Positions 1-8,720 of a stretch of 64,000 nucleotides of DNA are shown in pieces. Positions within the stretch are counted from its first letter, which is position 1. Each line of letters opens with the position of its first letter. Both the position numbers and the translations under genes were made by a program. Source of the DNA: Helicoverpa zea (taxonomy: Eukaryota; Arthropoda; Insecta; Lepidoptera; Noctuidae); assembly GCF_022581195.2 (NCBI RefSeq), contig NC_061475.1, positions 6,076,001 through 6,140,000 of the forward strand, written 5' to 3'. Under the pieces are notes generated by a model. The model ran no database searches and was not told the origin of the DNA. It saw nothing but the letters and a program-made list of their open reading frames with translations.

Positions 1-42
1 CGAAGGCACGGTCACAGCCTCCCGTCGCAGACTGCACCGACT

Positions 43-882
43 CTAGTTTTCCGCTGGCTTGTCCTTGTCGTGTTTTTTCTTCCAGTTACATGGATCCACG
101 CATTTAGTTGCCTTGCTGCGATACTTATAATGGTAAAAACATAGCCAATTTGGATCTTCGAATTTCCTTGTGCGACTTCTTGACCCTGACCTGGATCTGT
201 TGCGTCTAAAGTTATTCCTTCGCCAGTTATTTGAACGGCCTCGTGATCTTGACTCTAAATTTTGTAATCTATCACTCAATTTGTTTATTGCCGAAATAAT
301 TTGGTCCTGAGAACCGGATGGGCCTGGTTCCTGTTTGACAGTCGCAACACTATTTATGGGAGTCGTTGTTTCCATTATTTTATCCGCTATTGATGCTAAT
401 TTCTCTAGATCTTTTTCTTCCGTTACAGCTAAAACTCCTCGCACCGAATTTGGTAAATGATTCTGCCACATAACTATGAGTGTTTCGTTATTTACTCGTC
501 CCCTGGCTAGGTCTTGCATTTTTCTTAGTAATTGTGATGGTTTCTGGTCGCCTAATTCCATTTCGCCAATGAGTTTTTTTACTTGCCGCTCTTCGGATTC
601 TTGATATATAAATATCAACTTATTCTTCAAGGTCTCATATTTATTTTTCTCAGGGGGATCCACAAGGATCTGTGTAACTTGCTCAACTGCGTCCGGGGGT
701 AATTTTGAAATAAGGACCTGGTACTTTGATTCGTCGGACATCTTCTGAGGATTTAGAACTGCTTCTGCTTGGATAAACCATGTTCTAGGCGACTTCTTCC
801 AAAATTCCGGAATTCTAGCTGTGATGGAGATGGACGACAGTTGATGTTCTTCAATAACGACCTTCTTGTCTTCAGACGACAT
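43..882 (-). CDS. gag: Retrotransposon Gag protein
   Basis: A 279-residue ORF with a good ATG about 150 bases inside the LTR. The N-terminal part has the aromatic pattern 'IPEFWKKSPRTWFIQAEAVL' followed by helices, as in the capsid-type gag of insect Ty3/gypsy elements (I recall this as the DUF7041 type). Residues about 215-240 are an Arg/Ser-rich RNA-binding stretch. The C-terminus has a Cys/His cluster (LCFYHYKYRSKATKC) like the short zinc-knuckle variants at the end of these Gags. There is no frameshift inside it. Family assignment rests on remembered patterns; role as structural Gag is secure from position next to LTR and PBS. Confidence 0.85.
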   Translation of the reverse strand: MSSEDKKVVIEEHQLSSISITARIPEFWKKSPRTWFIQAEAVLNPQKMSDESKYQVLISKLPPDAVEQVTQILVDPPEKNKYETLKNKLIFIYQESEERQVKKLIGEMELGDQKPSQLLRKMQDLARGRVNNETLIVMWQNHLPNSVRGVLAVTEEKDLEKLASIADKIMETTTPINSVATVKQEPGPSGSQDQIISAINKLSDRLQNLESRSRGRSNNWRRNNFRRNRSRSGSRSRTRKFEDPNWLCFYHYKYRSKATKCVDPCNWKKKHDKDKPAEN

Positions 883-1012
883 TATAATTTCTTAATTTGA
901 CGCGCACTAATATTAAGCCGACACTACGTACACTTGTGTGAGTTGCCCCGGTCGTCCGATTCACTGAATTACAAGTCCAAATTCACTGGTTACAGTTCAC
1001 ACTTTCTCCACA

Positions 1013-1023
1013 CGGGGTCACCA
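1013..1023 (-). other. Primer-binding site matching tRNA-Trp
   Basis: On the minus strand TGGTGACCCCG lies 7 nt inside the LTR end. It is the exact complement of the last 11 nt (CGGGGTCACCA) of eukaryotic tRNA-Trp as I remember it. It starts with TGG as a PBS should. The match stops after 11 nt, shorter than the usual 12-18. Confidence 0.65.
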
Positions 1024-1030
1024 ATTTAGA

Positions 1031-1250
1031 TGGTGGGGTGTCGTGTTCAGAGATAAGTAAATAAACTGAATACTAATTAATACACTTTTATTTTCTGACT
1101 CCAATTAGGTTACATGGGATTTGGTACGGTCACAATATTTAGTAGCGTGCGTTGGTAGTGCGATATACGGGACAACTGGAGAGGCGAACACAATGCAAGT
1201 ACAGTATGAACAATATTGATGCGTCAACAATTAGTGTAGGTCCCACTACA
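1031..1250 (-). repeat. 5' LTR of the left-edge retrotransposon
   Basis: On the minus strand the segment starts TGTAGTGGGACC and ends ACACCCCACCA, i.e. TG...CA, followed by the PBS. It contains an AATAAA-type polyadenylation signal (GAAAATAAAAGTG) about 60 nt before its 3' end. Only one LTR is in the window, so the outer boundary (1250 or 1253) is inferred. Confidence 0.65.
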
Positions 1251-1255
1251 TCATT

Positions 1256-1288
1256 CCCGACGTGATTTGAACACGCAACCTTCTGATC
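1256..1288 (-). pseudogene. tRNA-Trp 3'-half fragment
   Basis: On the minus strand these 33 bases match the 3' half of eukaryotic tRNA-Trp as I remember it, from just after the CCA anticodon through the T-arm (GTTCAAATC) to the acceptor stem (GTCGGG). The 5' half of a tRNA is not present upstream, so no functional tRNA gene is here. It ends 2-5 bases from the LTR edge. It could be a retro-integrated tRNA half, or the relic of a tRNA gene hit by the LTR element. Confidence 0.6.
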
Positions 1289-2051
1289 ACGTGAACATTA
1301 ACATTATAAAGAAGTATTTGTAACTTTGTATGTAGGGGGAAATCTTTGGAACCGCTGGTCGGATTTCCAAAATTCTTTCACTGATAGACAGCTACAATTT
1401 TCCTGAGTTCCATAGTCTATAGGTATTTTACTCCGGTACGGCCAGTAGTTCCCACGGGAAGCGGGTAAAACCGCTGCAAAACGGCTAGTAGGCTATAATT
1501 TACACAAATAAAAAATAATGTTAAGTAGGTACTTACGTAAAACAAAAGACAGCGCGCCTGTCGATTTCTCCAAGAATCCAAAATTGAATTAACGTCAAAC
1601 GTCAGTCCAAGGAATGTTTTTCTACAAACTGTGATATATTGGATTAACAATGCTATTTATTGGCACAGTTCAAATATGCATAAGTACGTACATATATGCG
1701 AGTGTGACATTTTTACGAACGTTTGTGTTTTAACGAACCTTCAAAACTGTTCATTTTTATTCTGTGCTACTTGGTATGTTGGTCCCTTGATTAATTTATT
1801 AATTTGTAAGAACCTAGTTTGAACCCATACCACCAAAATTATGTAAAAACCATTTTAACGGTCAGACATTTCATTGGTCTATTGTCATTGGCAAGGCACT
1901 TTGCACAGATAACTATATACTAGGTACTACAGTTTGGCAAATCCGTTACTGGCACTCACATCGTCTAACGTACCTAGTCTAAACGGTGAGCAGAGAACGT
2001 TACAAAACTATACTTGAATTTGAGAATATTTAATTTAAAATATTAATTTAA
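1289..2051. other. AT-rich intergenic stretch
   Basis: No coding pattern recognised; short ORFs here lack codon structure. At 1430-1490 lies a degenerate copy of a common interspersed motif ('GGTACGGCCAGTAGTTCCC...GCGGGTAAAACCGC') that recurs near 2970, 9945 and 10630. Confidence 0.5.
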
Positions 2052-2595
2052 GTTACGCATCGGATCAATTCTGGATGGATGAAGTGGCGACAGGTAACTA
2101 TCACTATCTGTGACCCACGGATGCCCCTCAAACTGAAGGGCAAAATCTACAAATCCGTCATAAGACCTGTCGTCCTGTATGGATCGGAGTGTTGGGCATT
2201 GAAAAAGAGGGATGAGAAGAGAGTGCATGTAGCAGAGATGAGAATGTTGAGATGGATGTGTGGGGTTACCAGAATGGACAAAGTGAGGAATGAGTATATC
2301 AGAGGAAGCCTGAAAGTAGCGCCAGTGACAGAGAAAATGAGAGGTCAGCGTTTGTCGTGGTATGGGCATGTGATGAGACGGTGTGAAACGCCTGCCACGA
2401 AGAGTGTGCTAAGTATGAATGTGGAGGGATGGTCAGGCAGAGGTAGACCGAGGAAAAGATGGATTGATTGCCTGAAAGAAGACATGAAGCAGAAGGGAGT
2501 GGATGTAAGTATGACGTCTGACAGAGAGGAATGGAAGAAAAAGACATGTCGCGCCGACCCCAAATGACTTGGGAACAGGGCAGGAAGATGATGAT
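2052..2595 (+). mobile_element. RTE-type non-LTR retrotransposon, 5'-truncated 3' end
   Basis: The frame is open from about 2052 and ends at the stop at 2565-2567. The protein has the hallmark C-terminal RT segment of insect RTE-like LINEs: RPVVLYGSECWALKK, then RMLRWMCGVTRMDKVRNEYI, then GRPRKRWIDC. Just after the stop comes TTGGGAACAGGGCAGGAAG and a short GATGATGAT tail, the 3' microsatellite-like end usual for this clade. Endonuclease and most of RT are missing, so it is a dead 5'-truncated copy, but the remaining frame has no stop. Confidence 0.9.
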
Positions 2596-3146
2596 AATTA
2601 ATTGCAACTTATTAAAGCAAATACTTTTAAAGTAGGTTAGTACGATTTAAAATTATTTCTCGTTCTTTGAACTATAATCAAAGTTCCTACATTCTTTATG
2701 AAATGAATGAATTATGAATAATAACTTTAGGTACTTTGTGTAAGTTTCAAAAAATGCCAAGCAATAAAGATTAGGCATATGGAAATAAGAGTAAGTACCT
2801 GTTCTATAAACATTGTCTTAAGAAAGTATTAAATAAAATGTGACATAAAATTAAATAACATTTATTCGCGTAACATTTTGTAGCTTACAATATAAGAATC
2901 CAGAGTGACGAAGGCTCCCAAACTACATCTTTGCCATCGTCTTTCCGAGTAGTTTCGGCTACATTTAATCCCGGTACGGGCAGTAGTTCCCATAGAACGC
3001 AGATAAAACGGCAGGAAAAAGGATACGTGTCAATAATCACATTAGGAAAATAACCGCGCTGACTTCATTCATACGCATGAGCCGAGCGAGCCTTTCTCAT
3101 TTCTCGAAAACAGCGTTAACCAAAAATGGATTTAGAGAGATGTTCC
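2596..3146. other. Intergenic, degenerate repeat
   Basis: AT-rich. Around 2965-3010 is another degenerate 'CCGGTACGGGCAGTAGTTCCC' interspersed repeat. A minus-strand AATAAA (plus TTTATT near 2862) lies about 280 bp beyond the stop of the gene at 3147 and could be its polyadenylation signal. Confidence 0.4.
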
Positions 3147-4376
3147 TCAATTAATCGCTAAGGGATCTACTTCTTCCACTTCCATTGATTCATCAACTGC
3201 CTCCAAATATACCTCTGGTTCATCCGTTTCATCATCAGAGCTTGTTCCTTTGTCTTCTACTACAGGTGCCAAACTAGAAACACTGCCTTCCTCAATAATT
3301 GGTAGTATCATTTCTGGGCATTCAAAAATTACTGGGACAATCGGAGTAACGACTTCTCTTGCTGCACTAGTACTGGGCAAACTAGTTACATCTACTTTTT
3401 TTCCTTTGTATTTCTTTCCATCCGAACATCGAAAAATTTGATCAAATGGTGAATTTCTATGTGTCTGATATATATTCTTGTTCAATTGCCATTTCAGCAC
3501 ATAGCACGCGATTGCCCAACTTGAAGAATTGTTGTCCATACACCATTCAAATAACAATGATTTCAGGCGATCCATGTATGCTGAATTTAGTTGAACATGT
3601 TTAATCTCTATGTCAAATGGTGCGAATTGAGTAAGATGTTTAACTTGGTCGATTGATGTTTCCACAATCTTGTCATCTATAAATAGTTTCTTAGGCGGTC
3701 CGTAATCCATAAATAGTCTTAACAGCTCTAAAGAAATTTCTGAATCTATTGTACTGTTACTCATAGGGACCATATGAAGAAATCCAGTATGCAGTTCTTC
3801 GTAAACCATGATTCGGTCAAAAGCATTGTCAAGCTGGTGCATTTGTAAAATATGTACAGCACATCGTGCGAACGGCCTATCTTCTCCTAAGCAAACGCAA
3901 CAAACCTCATTCAGGAGCTCAATGGCAAAATTTGGAATTATATGAAAATCTTGTACAACGTGTTTCATCAATTCAGGACTGGGATGGTGGTGTTGCAAAT
4001 GGAGTGGCCAAATTATATCAAAAATATCCTGCCAAGCGGGAAATATTTTAAATAGGCCCTGGTCCTTTACCAACAACTGGTTGCCTCCATAACGTGAAGT
4101 TCCAACTTCGAATTCATCTTCGTACTTATTTTTGTAATCCTTACGAAACTTCGAGATATGTTGCTCCTGTTGTATTTCAGCCATTAATTCATTGAGATAA
4201 AATTTAGACCACAATTTGGACTTGTCAAAAGCTGTTCGTTCGGTTGATTGTAGTATAATATTCCGTAGTTTATCATTAAATTCTGCTTTCATGGCTTCTT
4301 TTGCAGCTCTGCACACTTGATCTGCGTTTTTTTTGTACGAGCTTCTAGCATCACTCACTTTGCTTGTACTCGCCAT
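3147..4376 (-). CDS. Integrase-derived protein, probably catalytically dead (candidate domesticated gene)
   Basis: A single uninterrupted ORF of 409 residues. The first in-frame ATG (4376) begins MASTSKVSDAR; the frame is open 7 codons upstream but with no ATG. Residues about 10-95 are charged and helical. About residues 170-320 resemble the core of a retroviral-type integrase as found in KRBA2/SCAND3-like proteins: 'FDRIMVYEELHTGFLHMVPM' occupies the first-Asp strand, 'GPPKKLFIDDK' the second-Asp strand, then the ending 'NSPFDQIFRC'. Where an active enzyme has a Glu on the third element, this protein reads 'LNSAYMDRLKSLLFEW', with no Glu at the expected place. There is no RT and no LTR nearby. 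The C-terminal about 80 residues are acidic and low in complexity. It could be a domesticated DNA- or protein-binding factor, or a young fossil of an integrase transposon. Family assignment is by remembered pattern only. Confidence 0.6.
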   Translation of the reverse strand: MASTSKVSDARSSYKKNADQVCRAAKEAMKAEFNDKLRNIILQSTERTAFDKSKLWSKFYLNELMAEIQQEQHISKFRKDYKNKYEDEFEVGTSRYGGNQLLVKDQGLFKIFPAWQDIFDIIWPLHLQHHHPSPELMKHVVQDFHIIPNFAIELLNEVCCVCLGEDRPFARCAVHILQMHQLDNAFDRIMVYEELHTGFLHMVPMSNSTIDSEISLELLRLFMDYGPPKKLFIDDKIVETSIDQVKHLTQFAPFDIEIKHVQLNSAYMDRLKSLLFEWCMDNNSSSWAIACYVLKWQLNKNIYQTHRNSPFDQIFRCSDGKKYKGKKVDVTSLPSTSAAREVVTPIVPVIFECPEMILPIIEEGSVSSLAPVVEDKGTSSDDETDEPEVYLEAVDESMEVEEVDPLAIN

Positions 4377-4397
4377 ATTGAGATCAACACAATACAC

Positions 4398-4991
4398 ACC
4401 GTTAAAAAAAAAGAAATGGTATTTACTGTAATTGGCGCTTCAAAACCATTTTATTTCAATAAAATTAAGGAAAACAGAATACTTAGAGGTTAGGAAGTAT
4501 GTAAATAAACAAACTGGACTGTAAGAAAAAGAGCTAAAGCTTCTTCTCTTTCCAACCTCAGTTCATTCATCGTTTGACATTTAGGGGCACGCAATTAGAA
4601 TGAAGTAGCGATATTAAGAAGGTGAAAGAGCGAGCGAGAGAAGACTATTCAATAGTATGCTTCAGATCTGTGAATTTTGTATCAAATGCTAAAGAACTTG
4701 GCTGTTTCGCATAAACTTAAACTTCACTTATTTTTTGTTGTGGTTGAAAATTGCGTTATATATAATTTAGTTCTGTTTTAATTGTAACTTACCGTGCGTA
4801 AAGTGTCCAAAATAATTTGGTACAATAATGCTATGACGAATGTGATTAGTGAAACGTAAGTAACTTTTTTTGCAGTCAATTCATTTAAGTAATAGAATCT
4901 TCTTGTAGATTTGATTTTTGAGGTGTTAAAAACTTTTTTTAACCGTAGGAGTAATGGTTAAGATGTATGTGCTCCATTATACATTCATTAT
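4398..4991. other. Intergenic region upstream of the integrase-derived gene
   Basis: AT-rich, no gene seen. It should hold the promoter of the minus-strand gene at 4376, but I see no convincing TATA box. Confidence 0.3.
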
Positions 4992-5114
4992 TTAAGTTAA
5001 AGAGGTCAGATAGGCAGTTGCTCCATGTAAAACTGGTGCTCAGATGCATCCAGTTAGACTGGACACCAGTCAGTTGTATTTAGGCACAGTTGGGAAAAGG
5101 CTGGGCTGATGAAG
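4992..5114 (+). repeat. SINE-like repeat, (GAT)n-tailed family
   Basis: Core: GAGGTCAGATAGGCAGT, then TTAGACTGGA, then GTTGGGAAAAGGCTGGGC and a GATGA tail. This family occurs more than a dozen times in the window in both orientations. Confidence 0.75.
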
Positions 5115-5153
5115 TAGGTGTTTCATTAAAGAAAACCTGTTATGTTTTGCATT

Positions 5154-5350
5154 ACTACATAGTATAAAACAAAGCCGCTTTTTCTGTCCCTATGTCCCTT
5201 TGTACACTTAAATCTTCAAAACTACACAACCGATTTTCAAACTGGTTTATTTCAATAGATAGAGCAAGAGGAAGGTATATATGTATAATAACATACATTA
5301 AATAGTAGGGGAATACTGTCATCCCGTGCGAAGCCGGGGTGGGTCGCTAG
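5154..5350 (+). mobile_element. Short non-autonomous Helitron, Lep1-like
   Basis: The 5' part reads 'GCCGCTTTTTCTGTCCCTAT...CTTAAATCTTCAAAACTAC' and the 3' end 'CCCGTGCGAAGCCGGGGTGG' followed by GTCGCTAG|T. This is the GC hairpin plus CTAG terminus of lepidopteran Lep1-type Helitrons. About 197 bp, no coding capacity, no TIR or target duplication. Family name is from memory. Confidence 0.75.
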
Positions 5351-5444
5351 TATATTATAACTTTTTATGTTTTACTAATACTTACAGTGTGTAGTGCTAA
5401 TAAAATAGAAACTTTTCATATATGCCTTTGCTAACTTGTCATCC

Positions 5445-5655
5445 CATCATCATCCTCCTAGCCTTTTCCCAACTATGTTGGGGTCGGCTTCCAGTCTAAG
5501 CGGATGTAGCTGAGTACCAGTGTTTTACAAGGAGCCACTGCCCTATCTGACCTCCTCAACCAAGTTACCCGGGCAACCTAATACCCTTTGGTACAACTGG
5601 TGTCAGACTTACTGGCTTCTGACTACCCGTAACAACTGTACAGATTAACATGCCA
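5445..5655 (-). repeat. SINE-like repeat, (GAT)n-tailed family
   Basis: Starts CATCATCATCCTCC (tail on the minus strand), followed by CTTTTCCCAACTATGTTGGG and CTATCTGACCTCCTCAACC. One of the longest copies, extending through the 'GGTGTCAGACTTACTGGCTTC' body. Confidence 0.8.
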
Positions 5656-6330
5656 TCCGAAATACAGTCATTGGTGTCTAAGATATACTTAGAAACTTTG
5701 CCTTTGCTAACTTGTAATGTTTACATAATAAGTAGGTAGGTATCCTATGGACGATTGAAGATCGTAGCCACAAGCTCCATTATTGTTGTCCTAAATAAGT
5801 AGCGCAGACATTAGGACCCTTTCTGCTATAGAAACAAAGATAAATGAGAACTTCAGTCAGTGGGTCCTGTTAGCTTCTTTCATAAATAGTAACCTGAGTA
5901 ACTAAATTAAATTCAAGTTTAGTCACAGTTAGTACAAAATTTTGTTCAGTTTTTTTATAGTCCCACTATTGGCCACAGGCCTCCTCTGACACGGAGAAGG
6001 ATTGAGTGTTAATCACCACGCTTCCTCAATGCGGGTTGATGATTTTAGACCTTATAGTCCAGGCTTCCTCTAGATATTTCCTTTACCTTTAATCAGTCAT
6101 TTGGAGTCCAAGACTATCTTAGAAAGTACATAGGTACAAACTTAGAAAAGTAAGTAACATGAGAAATTATGATTTATTATTATCATTCTTAGCAGATGAT
6201 AGAAAGGGTAGTTCAATTACACAATGCTTGTTAAATACATTGGGAAAAATAAAATGTTATATGCATTTGACTTGTAATGAGATAATTGAATGGGAAATTC
6301 CCATAAGTGATCAACTCTTTTTTATGTAAT
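5656..6330. other. Intergenic with a degenerate repeat
   Basis: No gene. 5955-6085 holds a degenerate copy of a common lepidopteran repeat ('TCCCACTATTGGCCACAGGC ... CACGCTTCCTCAATGCGGGT'); a related copy is at 34545-34680. Confidence 0.4.
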
Positions 6331-6455
6331 CATCATCATTAACAGCATAGCCCTTTCCCAACTATTTTTGGTCGGCTTTCTGGATGCACTTGAGTAATTC
6401 CTGTTTTTTAAATGGGCGACTACCTATATGACCTCCTCAAATCAGTTATCTGGGT
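6331..6455 (-). repeat. SINE-like repeat, degenerate copy
   Basis: CATCATCATT tail, CCCTTTCCCAACTATTTTTG and TATGACCTCCTCAA of the (GAT)n-tailed family. Confidence 0.7.
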
Positions 6456-6544
6456 AAATCCTCTACAATAATGTACCTATGTGTCCACTGTTTCTCACAA
6501 ATAAATATTTTAATTATTTATTCTTAATACTTAAGTTGCCCCGG

Positions 6545-6652
6545 TAAGTGTGTTGATGAGGTCAGATAGGCAGTCTCTCTTTGAACTCAGTTGCATCCGG
6601 TTAGATTGGAAGCCAATCCAAGATAGTTGGGAAAAGGCTTGGCAGATGATGA
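6545..6652 (+). repeat. SINE-like repeat, short copy
   Basis: GAGGTCAGATAGGCAGTCTC through TTGGGAAAAGGCTTGGCAGA and GATGATGA; about 100 bp of the 3' half. Confidence 0.75.
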
Positions 6653-7329
6653 TTTATTCAATTATTTAAGTTGTAATGTGTAGGTACATGATTTTGGCCA
6701 ACATTAAAATGAAACTGCACTATCTACATAGTTGTAGGTATATATTTATTTACAACTGATAGTTAACAATTTCATTAAATTGCAATGTACCTAAAGGTTT
6801 TAATTTAATCTAAATTGCAATAGTAGTGAGTACTATATGTCACCTACCTTAACTAGATTCAGATCAAAAATGTAAAATTGGTGTACCTAATAAAGTATAT
6901 CTATCTATCTATCTACTAGAGGCACTTTCCTGAGCGTCCAATGTTTCTCTTCCATTTCCGATCGCAGTTAAAAAAGCACAGAAAAAAGCTTTTTTAAACT
7001 GAATTGATTAACCGTCGCAATAAAATGGTTCGGTTAGTTCTTCCTAGCTGAAATAGAAAGTAAATATTTTGCCTTGAGCGGCACATAGCTTTTTATGTCG
7101 GTTTTTTTTCAGCTAGATGGACAGTGGTGCCATTTTACAACTTGCGGTTTTTGTAATTGAAAACAAGCGATTGGCCTACTTTTGATGTGAAATAAATATT
7201 TAAGAATAGACTTTTAAAAATGAGTTTTCTCTTCTCTTATCATGATGAGTTCCTACGTGTTTCAGAAGGCGCATTCATTTGGTAGGTATGAGCTGCCATT
7301 TTGAATATCTTTAGTAGTCGGTTATTTAG
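6653..7329. other. Intergenic
   Basis: AT-rich, no gene recognised. A short (TATC)n microsatellite is at about 6897-6915. Confidence 0.4.
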
Positions 7330-8534
7330 TAGAGGAACTGCAGCATATTTGGAATACTGCAGGTAACTTGGAATACTTCGATATCTAAATATATATAAAC
7401 GCCATCTGAGTTTTTATGCCGTAAACATAACGTCAAACGATACACAAAGCCATACAGCATTAAAAACAGGACGCCATCTTGACATTTCGGCTACCAGCCC
7501 CCAGCGAACGAGACGCCTGATTTGAAAACTTTTTCGGTAAGAATGCAATCAGTGGTAATCATTTGCTGTAATACTCTAAATCTTTATTGTACCATAATTA
7601 TATTAATAATATTATTTTAATTGCGGAGTGACCTTGTTAGTTTAAGATATTACTATGATTTTGTGAATATTTCTAGAATTAAAAATTTGACATGCAATTT
7701 TAAGTTAGGTTGGTGTGTTGTTAATTTGGAATAACCGTGTTTTTTTGCTTTTCAGTTTTTTTGGGAGTCGGTTTTATTTTTTTGTAAAAATTTCTTTTTT
7801 TGTAAAGAGCCAATGACTATAAAAATATTAGAATTCTATTAGTTTCTAAGAAAAAGTGTTAGCAATTTTCAAAGAAAAAAAAATGAATATAATTTGGAAT
7901 ACTATATTCCAAATTATCTGCACCCTAAGGGTGCGTCCACATCTGGCGAATGCGCCGCGAATGCGCAGCACGCGAGCCGATCGCGAGCTGTCCGCGAGCT
8001 GCGCGCGTGCAGTCACTGCAATAGTTCGGTGCGCCTCTTTAGCGCAACTCACGCAAGGCTCGTATAGAGCGCGCGAGCGGCGCGCGATCTGCGCGCAATC
8101 AGTTCTCGCCCTTACAGTTCCGTATATTGGCTCAGTACTATCGAAGATGGCAGACGTCGCGCGCCGCCTGCGCGCCGCTCGCGTGCGGCGCTTAGGTCGC
8201 GCGCGAGCTGCGCGCGGGCGGCGCAGAAGCGGCGCACGAACAAAAATGCACGCGCGCAGCTCGCGGACAGCTCGCGATCGGCTCGCGTGCTGCGCATTCG
8301 CGGCGCATTCGCCAGATGTGGACGCACCCTAAGTCAAATCACGTTTTTGGAGTATTTTTAGTTTGATAGGCATTTTGATAATATATCTGGTATTTTTTAT
8401 ATTTGATTGTTCTCATTATTAAAGTTTAATATTTTGACAATTATTTAAAGTATTTTTTATTGAGCTATCCCGTTTCTCCTTCAATTTATTTTCAAAGAAC
8501 AAACTGGTATTCCAAATATGCTTCACTTCCTCTA
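7330..8534. mobile_element. TIR element interrupted by a MITE
   Basis: The ends are imperfect inverted repeats: TAGAGGAACTGCAGCATATT at 7330 and the complement of TAGAGGAAGTGAAGCATATT ending at 8534. The arms then share TTGGAATAC. The motif TTGGAATA recurs internally (about 7366, 7723, 7890), like subterminal transposase-binding repeats. No transposase ORF. A separate GC-rich MITE sits inside. Confidence 0.6.
7929..8329. mobile_element. GC-rich MITE with about 83-bp perfect TIRs, PIF/Harbinger-like
   Basis: Both ends start GGGTGCGTCCACATCTGGCG and the arms are identical by eye for about 83 bp, built of CGCGAGC-rich sequence in an AT-rich host. A TAA lies directly outside both ends (7926-7928 and 8330-8332). 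A 3-bp TWA target duplication is the hallmark of PIF/Harbinger. No coding capacity; ORFs across it are GC-skew artefacts. Confidence 0.75.
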
Positions 8535-8609
8535 ATCGGCAGTCACGGGAAGTGGGAAGTGCCTTTTAGTCAGAAAGTGAAAATCACCGGGGGGGCCCCG
8601 ATGCCGATT

Positions 8610-8720
8610 GGTAACTGGGTTGAACAGGTCAGATAGGCAATCACTGCATGTAAAATACTGTTACTCAGTGACATCTGGTTAGAAAGGAAGTCCGCCTTAA
8701 AATAATTGGGGAGTGTCATC
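8610..8720 (+). repeat. SINE-like repeat, degenerate copy
   Basis: GTAACTGGGTTGAACAGGTC AGATAGGCA core of the (GAT)n-tailed family with a decayed tail. Confidence 0.6.

Larger units (their letters stand above)
1..1253 (-). mobile_element. LTR retrotransposon, 5' part (LTR, PBS, gag), cut by the window edge
   Basis: Reading on the minus strand, the order is LTR (about 1250 to 1031), a primer-binding site, an untranslated leader and a gag ORF (882 to 43). The sequence then leaves the window at base 1. After the gag stop, another frame stays open to the edge, which is where pol would be expected to start. Gag layout and order fit an insect Ty3/gypsy-type element. The second LTR and pol lie outside the window, so age and integrity cannot be judged. 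Confidence 0.8.

Noticed and set aside
1256..1288. A functional tRNA-Trp gene
   Set aside because: Only the 3' half is present; no A box, D-arm or 5' acceptor strand upstream.
2043..2607. Minus-strand ORFs opposite the RTE fragment
   Set aside because: Antisense shadows of the plus-strand RTE frame.
7856..8332. 158-codon and 71-codon ORFs rich in Arg and Ala
   Set aside because: They lie across the GC-rich inverted arms of the 7929-8329 MITE; both strands show the same composition, so the ORFs are a by-product of the repeat.
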